Part shown: positions 49,130-58,199 of the stretch, piece by piece
Numbering within the stretch: the stretch's first letter is position 1
How the letters are laid out: the number at the start of each line of letters is the position of its first letter
Assembly: GCA_949361645.1 (NCBI GenBank)
Contig: OX442418.1
Span: forward strand, 6,780,372 to 6,844,371
Direction: 5' to 3'
Source: Spongilla lacustris
Lineage: Eukaryota > Porifera > Demospongiae > Spongillida > Spongillidae
DNA: 64,000 nucleotides
The notes under the pieces: generated by a model
Told to the model about the DNA's origin: nothing
Databases searched by the model: none
What the model saw: the letters and a program-made list of their open reading frames with translations, nothing else
Translations under genes and position numbers: made by a program

Positions 49130-49318
49130 ATGTACATGTATAAGCATACTGATGTTTGGACGGAGGCTAATGGAATAAACTGGTGGAAGACACCACCTGA
49201 GTCACCAGATTTAAACCCAATTGTGGAGAACTTTAGACAAGGAGAAATACATAGGGCATTTGAGAAAGGTTATACCTAAGGTTATAGAACTGCAAGGATG
49301 TGCAACAGACTATTAAGT
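49130..49318 (+). pseudogene. Tc1/mariner-like transposase, C-terminal remnant (DDE_3)
   Basis: The plus frame codes Y-K-H-T-D-V-W, then N-G-I-N-W-W-K-T-P-P-E-S-P-D-L-N-P-I and E-N-F, the family signature around the last catalytic acid. In intact relatives the first part is preceded by the second Asp (D-N-D-P-K-H-T), which is absent here. The expected Ser-Pro-Asp-Leu-Asn-Pro box is intact. After a short gap, V-I-E-L-Q-G-C-A-T-D-Y, the usual end of these proteins, follows in another frame. The N-terminal HTH and the first Asp are missing. No neighbouring termini found. Confidence 0.75.
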
Positions 49319-49818
49319 TATTGTCATGAGCTAGTTGAGCATCATAAATTATAGCCACACAAAGAAATATCATTAACACACAAGGTGTTGAAAAGTATGA
49401 CCTATTGCACCCTTATCCAACCTCATGACTCTAAGCCTTCAGGCAAAGTCATGTAACCCCTTACTGGCAAATCTTAAGCATACCCATAGGACTCTATAAG
49501 CCTTCCACCAAATGCATCTATAATTAGATAGAGATAATTTAATAACAAGCCACTTCACATGGTCTTATAATGATGAGCTTTGATCCTACCTAGTACCTAG
49601 TACCTCTGCAGGGATACACATCTTTGATTGTTGGATACAGCAATTTTAAAACATAAGGTGTTCATGTAATAAGGTATATACTATGAAGATGAATAAGATA
49701 TTGATAAATGGATGAATCATTGGATATAAAATGATGTCTTGTGAAGTGTGTATGAGAAGGGAAAGATAAATGCAAAAATGTAAAAATGTGTCAAAGAAAA
49801 AAAAAAGAAGCTTGTTCT
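49319..49818. other. non-coding, 3' flank of the FYVE gene
   Basis: A-rich run at 49797-49807 lies just downstream of the FYVE gene stop on its strand. Confidence 0.3.
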
Positions 49819-52800
49819 TTATGATTCAATAATTTTGCTGTTAGCCTTGGGCACTATGGCAAAGCTACTGTTCAAGAGCTGTGGGTGAGTAGCATCTCTG
49901 TTCCACATTGACGTGGTCTCGTCGTACAAGTCTACGAGATGCGCTCCATGAAAGGGCTGCACGTTAGGTTGGTAGTTCGCCCCATCGGTGCACGACGGGT
50001 GCATGATCCCCACCCCCATAAGAGAGTCGCTTGCAGTAACCCTGTTGCATTGAGTTGGGGAGAAGTTGAGGCTGGTCTCTGCTGAAGGCGTGGTTGAATT
50101 CTCATAGCTGCTTCTATTTGTGAAAGGAAGTATATTGATTAGAGCATGGATATAAACCATTCTCAATTAATCTAAAACACAAGAGATTTATTGTTTTAAT
50201 TTGCCCACACCAACGCGTGTGTACTTACTTTGAACTTAGAACGCCGTATGCTTCTTCCACAGATCGTACCCAACCTTCTTCTTGATTTTGCGTCTGGCGT
50301 TCCACGGTGATGGTCACCTTGTGGCTAGCCCCGCCCTCCAAAGCCACCTCCTTGAAGTCAGACGAGGGTGGGGACAGCGATCGTCCCGAGGAAGTGGAGA
50401 GGTTTCTTTCTCGCTGTCGGCTGCCTCCAGAGAGGCCAGCTTGGAGGCCAGGGCACTGACGTCCAGCCCCAAGGGGAACATGCTCCCACTCTCTATCACC
50501 ATGTAGCTGTCATCTTTGGGAGTCCATCGTAGTCCTCCAGACTGTAGGACACCACTCCTGCCCTCCCTGGTCTGGACCCCCCACCAACCACATTTTCAGA
50601 CCTCGTCATCATGGATGCCTTGTTCTGCTTCCTGGGGGCAGCCCCTTCCCTCCTCCCCACTTCCTCCTCCAGGATGCCCTTGGGTACATCCCTGCCGTCC
50701 CTCCCGATAGGATGCACAGTGTAGGAGCTGGGGCCGGAGCTGAACTGGTCTGGTATGAAGGAGTCGGAGACCCTGGGGGCATGAGCAAACCCCCCATGAG
50801 CCCCTCCCCCTCTCCGAGAGGTGACCGTCAGAGTTCTGGGAGAGGCGCATCTGGTGAAGGCTGTTGGTGCTGTGACCATGCTGGATGGGGAGGAGGGGAG
50901 GGGGTGGGGCTTGAGGTTGGATCAGCTTACTAGTGGTAGTGGGGGGAGGGGCTGTGCCATTGGTGTGGTTGGGTGACATGCTCTCCTCCAGTGTGCTGAT
51001 CACCTCCCATGCACGGGACGTTTTGTTTGACTGCTTCTTGTGGCAGACATTGCACACACGTACAGGCTCCCTGGGGGGGAGGGGGATTAAGATGACATCA
51101 TCACTATTAACAAAATATGCTTGTACCATGTTTTTAAGGCGTTGGGGAGGGGTGTGGCTATAGTAATAAATGATCTGGTATGTATTACATCGCATAGTCA
51201 TCTCTTCGCTCATTTTTTCTTCTAAGCCCCACCCCCACACGGGGGGAGCCCCGCCCCCATAACTTACTTGCTTGAAGCCAACATGACCTTCTTTGAGCAG
51301 CAGTTATGACAGAAGACCTTACCACATGACCTGGTGGTGTTACATGGGGAGGAGGAAGGGAATGGGGAGGAGGGAGAGGGATGCGGAGAGGAGAAGGCTT
51401 TTGTTATAACTGAAAATGGTTCCCTAATACAGCACATGGTGTGTTGGCTGTTATCATCCCCTGCACATAACACCATCCCATACACCACACCCTTCACACA
51501 CCCCACCCTTCAAATACCACACCCTTCACACACCCCACCCTTCACACCATGCCCTTCACACACCCTACCCTTCACATACCACACCCTTCACATACCACAC
51601 CCTTCACATACCACACCCTTCACACACCCCACCCTTCATACACCACAACCTTCACACACCAGAAGACCTTACCACATGACCTGCAGTGGTGCTACATGGG
51701 GAGGAGGAAGGGAATGTGGAGGAGGGAGAGGGGATGGGAAGGAAGCAGAGAGAAGACTTTGTTAAATGGTTCCCTAATACGGCACATGGTGTGTTGGCTG
51801 TTATCACCCCCTGCACATAACACCATCCCATACACCCCACCCTTCACACACCACACCCCCCCACATCCTTACTTTCTGTTCAGCAGTGAGAACTCTTCCT
51901 TGCAGGACATACAACTGTTCACACTATCACTGTCCATCCACGGTGTGCTCACTCTCTAGCTGGTCTGCCAGTTGCCATAGTGATGCCTTCTGCCTACAAG
52001 GGGCAAGAGGATAATTACTCTGTGAAGCAACCCTGCGTGAGGATATATAGCAATATATTTGAGAACAAATAACTGTGTGTGTGTGTGTGTGTGTGGGGGG
52101 GGGGGGGTTGTGAAAACTAGTGTGTATTTGTGTACATGTGTGTATGTCTTATGTACAATTAATAGTGTGTGACCCACTCGCACGCGTACTAGCGGCAATC
52201 ACCAGTTCACAAGCCGAGCTAAGAGAGCTGTGAGATGAGATGCGGGGGGCACAAGATGATACGGCCGCAAAACTGGCAAGCTTGAAGAGTGAACGGCCGT
52301 ACTAATTTTGAAAGAAAGGCCACAAGGAGCAACACACTTTCAATGCTTCTATGCAGGGACGGCTGGTGGAGGCCACTGGGACTGGGACTGGGGAGGAGGG
52401 GAGGCCACAGGAAGTCGCTGAAGACTCTGGAAGGACTTTCTGAAAGGTAACAGATGGGAGTGGTAACCATGGTGATCACATATAAGATCTAATCACATCA
52501 ATGCCTCTAGATGTGATCTCATTTCCCACATTTCCATGGCAACAGTAAAGACATCCTCTTTAGTCTTATTGTGCCCTACAAGCTAACACACAAGGCATAA
52601 AGTTAAACATTATCTAAAAGGTAAGGAACGGGGAAGAGATGAATGGGCTGGGGAGGCAAGGGATACAAGAGGGATGGGGAGGAGGGGTACCTAGAGGAGG
52701 GATGGGGAGAAGGGGTGCCTATGCCTTACATGGCGAAGGATGGCCACGTGTTGTCAAGGTCCAGCCCATCCAGGGGGTGGTAAAACTGCACTTCCCCGAG

Positions 52801-52873
52801 ATCATAGAGAGCCACCACCACCTGTTGGGACAACTGGGGGTGGAGGAGGACTGCCCCAGAGACGTACCAATCC
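49819..52873 (-). CDS. FYVE zinc-finger protein gene, 3' part, frameshifted and with a split FYVE exon
   Basis: FYVE fingers bind phosphatidylinositol 3-phosphate on endosomes. Exons on the minus strand: 52873-52740 (D-W-Y-V-S-G-A-V-L-L), spliced in phase to 51993-51873 (Q-K-A-S-L-W-Q-L-A-D-Q-L-E-S, then C-M-S-C-K-E-E-F-S-L-L-N-R-K after a one-base shift); FYVE exon in two partial copies (51691-51661 and about 51339-51268); 51070-50229 (E-P-V-R-V-C-N-V-C-H, then a Pro/Ser/Gln-rich region); 50113-49819, ending in TAA. Together they give the C-x2-C, R-K-H-H-C-R-S-C-G-K-V-F-C-x2-C-C and P-V-R-V-C ligand pattern. Joins 52740/51993, 51268/51070 and 50229/50113 keep phase. The exon 51070-50229 contains three one-base frameshifts (near 50820, 50510 and 50350). 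The 5' exons are not found. Resembles EEA1/RUFY/FYCO1-type fingers, but the protein family is not identified. Confidence 0.75.
51300..51870. repeat. ~190 bp tandem duplication around the FYVE exon, with a 13-17 bp minisatellite
   Basis: 51311-51510 is repeated at 51661-51860: ACCTTACCACATGACCTG, GGGGAGGAGGAAGGGAATG, GTTCCCTAATACAG/GGCACAT and TGTTGGCTGTTATCA recur in order. Between lie about ten units of CACACCCTTCACACAC/ATAC (51480-51660). The duplication cuts the FYVE exon: one copy keeps an AG acceptor and the H-H-C-R part, the other keeps the C-H-N-C-C part but has AA for the acceptor and a 2 bp deletion. Confidence 0.85.
52074..52108. repeat. GT/G microsatellite in a FYVE-gene intron
   Basis: GT repeats followed by a G run. 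Confidence 0.9.
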
Positions 52874-53047
52874 CTGGGGAGGAGGGTGGGAGGGGCCACA
52901 GCATAATGACAATTGGTGCACATATACCCACACCTATGTACACAAACATTATTCAGATATGGTTGTAGCCATGGTTACCCTGTCTTCTTCACGTCCATTA
53001 CAGTGGTCTGGTTGCACTCGGCCAACAAATGCATCTCTCCCTCCCTC

Positions 53048-53287
53048 TCGGGGGGGGGGGGGGGGGGGGGGGGCACAGGTGAGGGTGTGGCAGGGGGTGG
53101 GCAACCCAGTTGCCCCCCTGTGTTCTAGGTGTACAACCTCCCTCCCTTTCCCCAGGTGAACATCCTTCTGTGACCTATTGTCACATTGATAGGCCACAAA
53201 GGTGCCAGCAGCTGTCCCTCAACCTGCACTTATGGAGCTTCTGTACACACACACACACACACAACACACACACACACACTCACACAG
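53048..53287. repeat. poly-G tract and CA microsatellite
   Basis: A run of 26 G at 53048-53073 and CA repeats at 53244-53283; the latter immediately precedes the WD40 exon acceptor. Confidence 0.9.
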
Positions 53288-53390
53288 CACCTGTGATGAG
53301 CTGTGATTGGCTGCCCAATGCACAGCAGCTGGTCACAGCCTCCTGGGATCGCTCTGCACGTCTGTGGGACTCTGAGAAGGGACAGATCTC
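53288..53390 (+). CDS. single WD40-repeat exon, WDR37-like
   Basis: After a CACACAG acceptor the frame codes P-V-M-S-C-D-W-L-P-N-A-Q-Q-L-V-T-A-S-W-D-R, then S-A-R-L-W-D-S-E-K-G: a complete WD40 blade ending in the Trp-Asp pair. The D-W-L-x4-Q-x-V-T-A-S-W-D-R spacing is close to a blade of WDR37 as I remember it, so a WDR37-like beta-propeller is likely. No further WD exon is seen on either side. Downstream the reading frame runs into unrelated sequence and the BEL/Pao retroelement. The FYVE gene lies on the opposite strand just upstream. This may be an isolated exon of a gene disrupted by the insertion, or its other exons may lie outside the window. Confidence 0.55.
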
Positions 53391-53679
53391 CATCTCTCCA
53401 TACACAACTGCTCCATTATGGGCCTTGGTCCTCATCTCAGCCTCAACCTGTACACCACCATGTGGGTACCTCTCTCCATTCAACATCCTCGCCTCCAATT
53501 TCATCACACATTTTGTGTTACTTCTCATCACAGATTGAATTGTGAATTCACTTTTACAAGGAACAGGAGATTGCTGATACACACAACCAAAAATTGATAG
53601 CTCCTTCATAAGAGCATCCACTTGTAGATTGGCAGTGATGGGACCATATTGGCTTGTCCAGGGGGACATATTTTCAACC

Positions 53680-54350
53680 TCCATAATAGTAGCTGTCAGA
53701 AACAACACCATATCAGCATATGTGTCCCAGAACCATTGTCTGCTACCAAGCCAAACACACTGTCACAACCTCTGAATGTTCCAGTTACTTCGGGATCAAA
53801 TTCGTCGAATCGTGCTTCATCATCTATAGCCATGTATATCAGTACAAAAACTCCGGTGCTGCTCCAAACTGCAAGAACAACTGTCTGTGGGCCGAGTGCA
53901 TCTACAGCGATGGAGAATGTATGTATGATACAGGATGGAGGAAGTCAGAGGTCATACATTACGGGCCAACTAAGAGAACAACTTGCTCTTCCAACTTTGC
54001 AAAAACAGAAACACTGATGATCAAGCCGTTTGGATCTGAAGGCGGAAGAATAACAACGTGTGATGTCGTCCAAGTTGGAGTCAAGACAAAGCGTGGAACA
54101 TATTTGGAATTGCAACTTCTCGTGGTGCCGTTAATATGTGAACCGCTCACTGGGCAACCAATGACATATGCAAGAGAGAGATACTCACACCTTAATGGAC
54201 TGGAACTAACAGACTGCGGAGCTTTAATGATGCCATTGAGATCAGCATGCTGATCGGAGCTGATTACTACTGGGAGATTGTGACTGGTAGGATATGCCAT
54301 GGGAGATCAGGACCAACTGCAATCGAAACTAAACTTGGCTGGGTGCTGTC
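53680..54350 (+). pseudogene. BEL/Pao zinc knuckle and aspartic protease (DUF1758)
   Basis: S-C-Q-K-Q-H-H-I-S-I-C (about 53690-53722) is the gag-end zinc knuckle of these elements. T-P-V-L-L-Q-T-A-R and Q-D-G-G-S-Q-R-S-Y-I-T follow (to 54017), the protease core, with D-G-G where retroviral-type proteases have D-S/T-G; D-G-G-S-Q-R-S occurs in related elements to my memory. A frame change near 54005 leads to C-E-P-L-T, another near 54220 to L-I-G-A-D-Y-Y-W and L-G-W-V-L-S-G-P-V, the conserved end of the domain. The stretch needs three frames. Confidence 0.75.
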
Positions 54351-54379
54351 TGGTCCAGTGCCAGGGTACAATTAATCAA

Positions 54380-55220
54380 GAACACACATCTGTTAACCTG
54401 TTCACAGCGTATGTTCTGCAGACTGAAGCATCAGAAGCATCATTGGATGAAAGACTCAAATTGTTCTGGGATCTGGAGACCTTGGGGATAAGAAATGATG
54501 AATGTTCTGTGTATGACCATTTCATGGAGAATATCCGGTTCCATGATGGCAGATATTGTGTGAGACTTCCATGGAAGGATCCTCATTGCATGTTGCCAGA
54601 GAATTATGACCTGAGTCAAAAACGACTGTATGGGCTCCTGAACCGACTACGTCATCATACCGGCCTTCTGAGGGAGTATGATGGCATTATAAGAGACCAG
54701 ATTGCCAAAGGGGATTGTGGAAATCGTCAAGAACCCGTCCGTTGGTGAACTTGGAAGAATTCACTACTTACCACACCATCCAGTTATCAGGCAGGACAAA
54801 CAAACTACCCGGATCAGGATAGTGTATGACGCATCTGCGCGATCAAACGGGCCTTCACTGAATGACACACTCTACGTTGGGCCTTCCTTCGGACAGAATA
54901 TCATGGACATTATGCTGAGGTTTCGTGTTTATAAGGTGGCTCTCACTGCTGACATTGAGAAAGCGTTCCTGATGATAAAGGTGGCTGATGAGGACCGGGA
55001 TGCACTGCGATTTCTTTGGCTAGAAGATGTAGGCAGCGAAATTCCAAGGGTGAATGTCTTTCGCTTCACTAGAGTGGTTTTCGGCGTTGCCTCTAGCCCT
55101 TTCCTTCTGAATGCCACATTGAAATACCACATCCAGAGGTACAGTGCCAGTGATCAAGCTTTCATCTCCAAGTTCCAGAAATCTATTTACGTTGACGATG
55201 TGACCGTGCAGCGTGAATGA
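54380..55220 (+). pseudogene. BEL/Pao reverse transcriptase
   Basis: From about 54390 the frame codes the connecting region (F-W-D-L-E-T-L-G-I, Y-C-V-R-L-P-W-K). It shifts near 54710 to I-H-Y-L-P-H-H-P-V, I-V-Y-D-A-S-A-R, A-L-T-A-D-I-E-K-A-F and V-V-F-G-V-A-S-S-P-F. The catalytic Y-V-D-D box is at 55188-55199, the form usual in BEL/Pao. The first catalytic Asp (T-A-D-I) is also intact. The frame ends at 55220, where a further one-base shift leads into the next segment. Confidence 0.85.
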
Positions 55221-56595
55221 AGCCTTTGAATTGTACACAAAATTCAATAGTTACCTGGCTGAAGGAGGATTTAATTTAAGGAAGTTCACCTCCAACTCAA
55301 CGGAGCTGATGAAATGCATAGATGTCAACGAAAGAGAGCAATCAGCAGCATTGTCCAAGGACACAGAACGAGCACTAGTGGAGGAAGACCGATCATACGT
55401 TAAGGACACAATTGGAACTGGTCAGCAACAGCTGGCTGGCGTGCAGAAAGTACTTGGTCTTTGTTGGGATACCATCACAGATGAGTTGGTATTCGACTTT
55501 AGCCATATTGCTCAACTAGCCAACCTGGAACCAAGAAAGAGAGATGTAGTCGGCCTTACAACAAGGATGTATGACCCTTTGGGATTACTTGCTCCTGTGA
55601 TCACGCCATTTAATGTATTCTTTCAGAAGATATGTGGAACAAAGATTGGTTGGGATGACTACATATATAACAGGAGAGCTGTTGTCAGACTGGAGAAGAA
55701 TAGTAAACGGACTACATGGCCAACCACTCAGAATTCCACGGTGTTGGTTCCAGGATCTTGAGGGCGATATGGTGCATAGCCTGCAAGGTTTCTGTGATAC
55801 CTCGAAAGTGGCATATGCAGCTGTAGTTTATTTGCAGTCAGCATCCTCAAGTGGAATCTCAGTCAAATTTGTCGCATCTAAGACCAGAGTCGCTCCAACA
55901 AAGAGACACACTATACCACAATTGGAACTGCTGGGCGCACTTCTGTTGGTGAAGTTGATGAGTAGTGTAATGCGGGCACTACAGCTGTAGATCCAGTGGT
56001 GTGTCTGACTGACCCATCATGTTTCACCGATTCCAAGGTTGTCTTGTTTTGGATTCAAGGAAGGAGGGAATGGAGACAGTTTGTCCAAAACAGGGTCAAC
56101 GAAATCAGGGAGCTGCTGCCAGTGGGAGTCTGGAAGCACTGTTGTGGGAATGACAATCCAGCAGACTTGCCATCTCGTGGTGTGAGCGTTAGAGAGCTGA
56201 TTGACAGTCCGATATGGTTAAATGGCCCTATCTGGCTCAGTGATTCTGGAAGTATGATGCCCAACATGGATGAAGAAGAACCCCCTGAAGAGTGTTTGAA
56301 GGAAATGAAAGGCAAGGGTCAGCAAGCAACCACTTCAGTTCACAATCTTTTGCTTGCAAACAAGTCCACAATCGATGTCCTGATGAAATGTGAGGACTTT
56401 GGTACACTCAAGCGACTGCTAAGGGTGACAGCCCATGTGATCAAGTTTGTAAAAATCTTGAAGGCGAGGTCAAAAAACATTGACACCACACCTGACGAAA
56501 ACCTAACTGGAGCAGATCTTATGAAGGCAGAGCTGTATTGGATCAAGGTGGTACAGTGTGCTCTACAGTGTAAAGAAAAGTTTAGTATGTGGTAA
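55213..56595 (+). pseudogene. BEL/Pao RT thumb/connection and RNase H
   Basis: Segment 1 (55213-55760): N-E-A-F-E-L-Y, G-F-N-L-R-K-F-T-S-N, G-L-C-W-D and Y-D-P-L-G-L-L-A-P-V. A frame change near 55750 leads to segment 2 (to 55990): F-C-D-T-S-K-V-A-Y-A-A-V-V-Y, I-P-Q-L-E-L-L-G-A, holding the RNase H Asp and Glu. A stop at 55989 interrupts it; segment 3 (55996-56595) continues C-F-T-D-S-K-V-V-L-F-W-I and N-P-A-D-L-P-S-R-G, with the third acidic residue. All catalytic acids are visible, but the frame is broken twice. Confidence 0.8.
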
Positions 56596-56598
56596 CAG

Positions 56599-57275
56599 CA
56601 ATTCCAACTATTCCTGGACAAGCTAGGAGTATGGCGATGTGGTGGAAGGTTGTCCAATGCTGAGCTGCCACAGGCTTCAAAGCATCCCATATTGCTGGAC
56701 AACACACACCATTTCACAGTGTTGGTTATAAGAGAATGCCATGAACGCGTAATGCATAATGGAGTGCAGGAAACGCTGAATGAACTAAGGTCAAAGTATT
56801 GGATTGTCCGAGGAAGAAGCATTGTGAGAAAGTTACTTCATCAATGCCTACTTTGCAAAAGGTTGGAAGGACATCACTACAGAACTCAACCTAAGCCACC
56901 ACTGCCACCATTTCGCATACAACAAGCACACCCCTTCTCTTCGTGTGGAGTGGACTATGCTGGACCATTGTACACAAGAGAGACGAGCAAGGTCTGGATA
57001 TGTCTCTTCACTTGCTGCGCTACGCGAGCAGTTCACCTTGAGCTAGTACCAGACATGACTGCAGAGGCATTCCTCCTGTGTTTCAGAAGGTTCACAGCCC
57101 GACATGGGGTACCCTGCAGAGTTATATCAGACAATAGTAAGACCTTTAAGTCTGGCAGTCGGCTTATCTTTCAAGTTCTGGATTGTCCTGAAGTGATGGA
57201 GTATTTCAGTGATGTGGGTGTACAATTTGGAAAAGGCTCCTTGGTGGGGAGGGATGTTTGAGCGCATGACCGGTC
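56599..57275 (+). pseudogene. BEL/Pao integrase
   Basis: It starts after the TAA at 56593-56595. The zinc-binding domain has the H-H-C-C set (E-C-H-E-R-V-M-H, then C-L-L-C). The core shows G-V-D-Y-A-G with the first Asp and I-S-D-N-S-K-T-F with the second (usual form N-G-x-x-F; the Ser-Lys is a variant). The third acid lies in W-W-G-G-M-F-E-R, in another frame after a one-base shift near 57230. A stop follows before the next segment. Confidence 0.8.
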
Positions 57276-57276
57276 A

Positions 57277-58017
57277 ATGAAGAGATGTTTGAAGAAAGCG
57301 ATCGGAAGAGCGAAGCCTTCATATGATGAGTTATTCACAGCAGTAACACAAGTGGAAGCCACACTGAATTCTCGACCATTGACGTACATGTCCTCAGACG
57401 AAATGGGAGAAGCAGTCACCCCTTCACATCTACTAGTTGGCTATAGGCTGTTATGCTTACCTGACATACAAGAAGACCTTGCAGATCCAGATTTTAGTGA
57501 TATGCCAACATCTACCTCCATCAATCAGCGTGTGAATTATCTGAAGATGATACTGGAACATTTTTGGAAACGATGGCGAAAGGAATACCTACAAGATTTG
57601 AGGGACTGTCATCGTTACTCTAACCAGCTGCAGGGTTCTGGAGATATCAAAGTTGGTGATGTCGTTGTGGTGCACAGTGACAAGCATCCAAGGACTTTTT
57701 GGAACACTGGTGTCATTGAACAAGTGTTGAGTGGACAAGATGGGTTAGTTCGAGGTGCAAAGGTCCGTGTTAGATCCAGAAATGGCTCCATTCTGTTGAA
57801 TCGTCCACTTCAACTTCTTTACCCCCTTGAAGTAAGTTTTGCCGAGTTACATAGTGACACCAGGACAGCAGAGCAGGATGAAAATGAAGAGCAGCAGGGA
57901 CCTGATGAAACTGGGGAGAAACAAGAAGGACGACCTAAGAGGATGGCTTCTGCATTAGCCAGGGAACGGATCCGTATAATGACAGAACAGACTTATGACC
58001 TATCTGTTGACTAGTTA
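57277..58017 (+). pseudogene. BEL/Pao integrase C-terminus with DUF5641
   Basis: An open frame of 245 codons starting M-K-R-C-L-K-K-A-I-G-R-A, then L-N-S-R-P-L-T-Y, P-S-H-L-L-V-G, F-W-K-R-W-R-K-E-Y-L and V-G-D-V-V-V-V-H, the DUF5641 pattern at the integrase end. It ends in a charged, Glu/Gln-rich tail and a TAG at 58012-58014. This is the longest intact frame of the element. Confidence 0.85.
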
Positions 58018-58022
58018 GTCAA

Positions 58023-58023
<1 letters not shown>

Positions 58024-58056
<33 letters not shown>

Positions 58057-58057
58057 G
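58024..58057 (+). promoter_or_regulatory. polypurine tract, 32 G
   Basis: An uninterrupted run of 32 G followed by AG, directly before the probable LTR start. This is where the plus-strand primer tract of an LTR element belongs. Confidence 0.65.
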
Positions 58058-58199
58058 TGTTGGAACTATTATGACTCATTATGTAATTTCATTGTGTATG
58101 TCACGTGATTAAAGAACAGTAGAAAACGTGTTCGATTGAGTTCCTTCGCGATAGTCAGTTCGTAGTTTAATACATACTTTAATATTTTAATGTTTCACA
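58058..58199 (+). repeat. probable 3' LTR
   Basis: It begins TGTTGGAACTATTATGACTC, a start typical of BEL/Pao LTRs, just after the polypurine tract. The chosen end TTTCACA (58199) gives TG...CA and 142 bp, short for the family; a later end is possible. An ATTAAA signal lies near 58109. No second copy exists in the window. Confidence 0.5.

Larger units (their letters stand above)
53640..58199 (+). mobile_element. BEL/Pao LTR retrotransposon, 5'-truncated, frameshifted
   Basis: Order of domains: zinc knuckle, aspartic protease, reverse transcriptase, RNase H, integrase with zinc-binding domain, DUF5641 tail, then polypurine tract and probable 3' LTR. This PR-RT-RH-INT order with the DUF1758, Pao-type RNase H and DUF5641 domains is specific to BEL/Pao. 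No 5' LTR or gag is visible; the left border lies between 53390 and 53690. At least seven frame changes break the polyprotein, so it is inactive. Confidence 0.85.

Noticed and set aside
51334..51959. Plus-strand frames rich in His-Thr-Pro in the FYVE gene region
   Set aside because: They read the 13-17 bp minisatellite and intron sequence antisense to the spliced FYVE gene.
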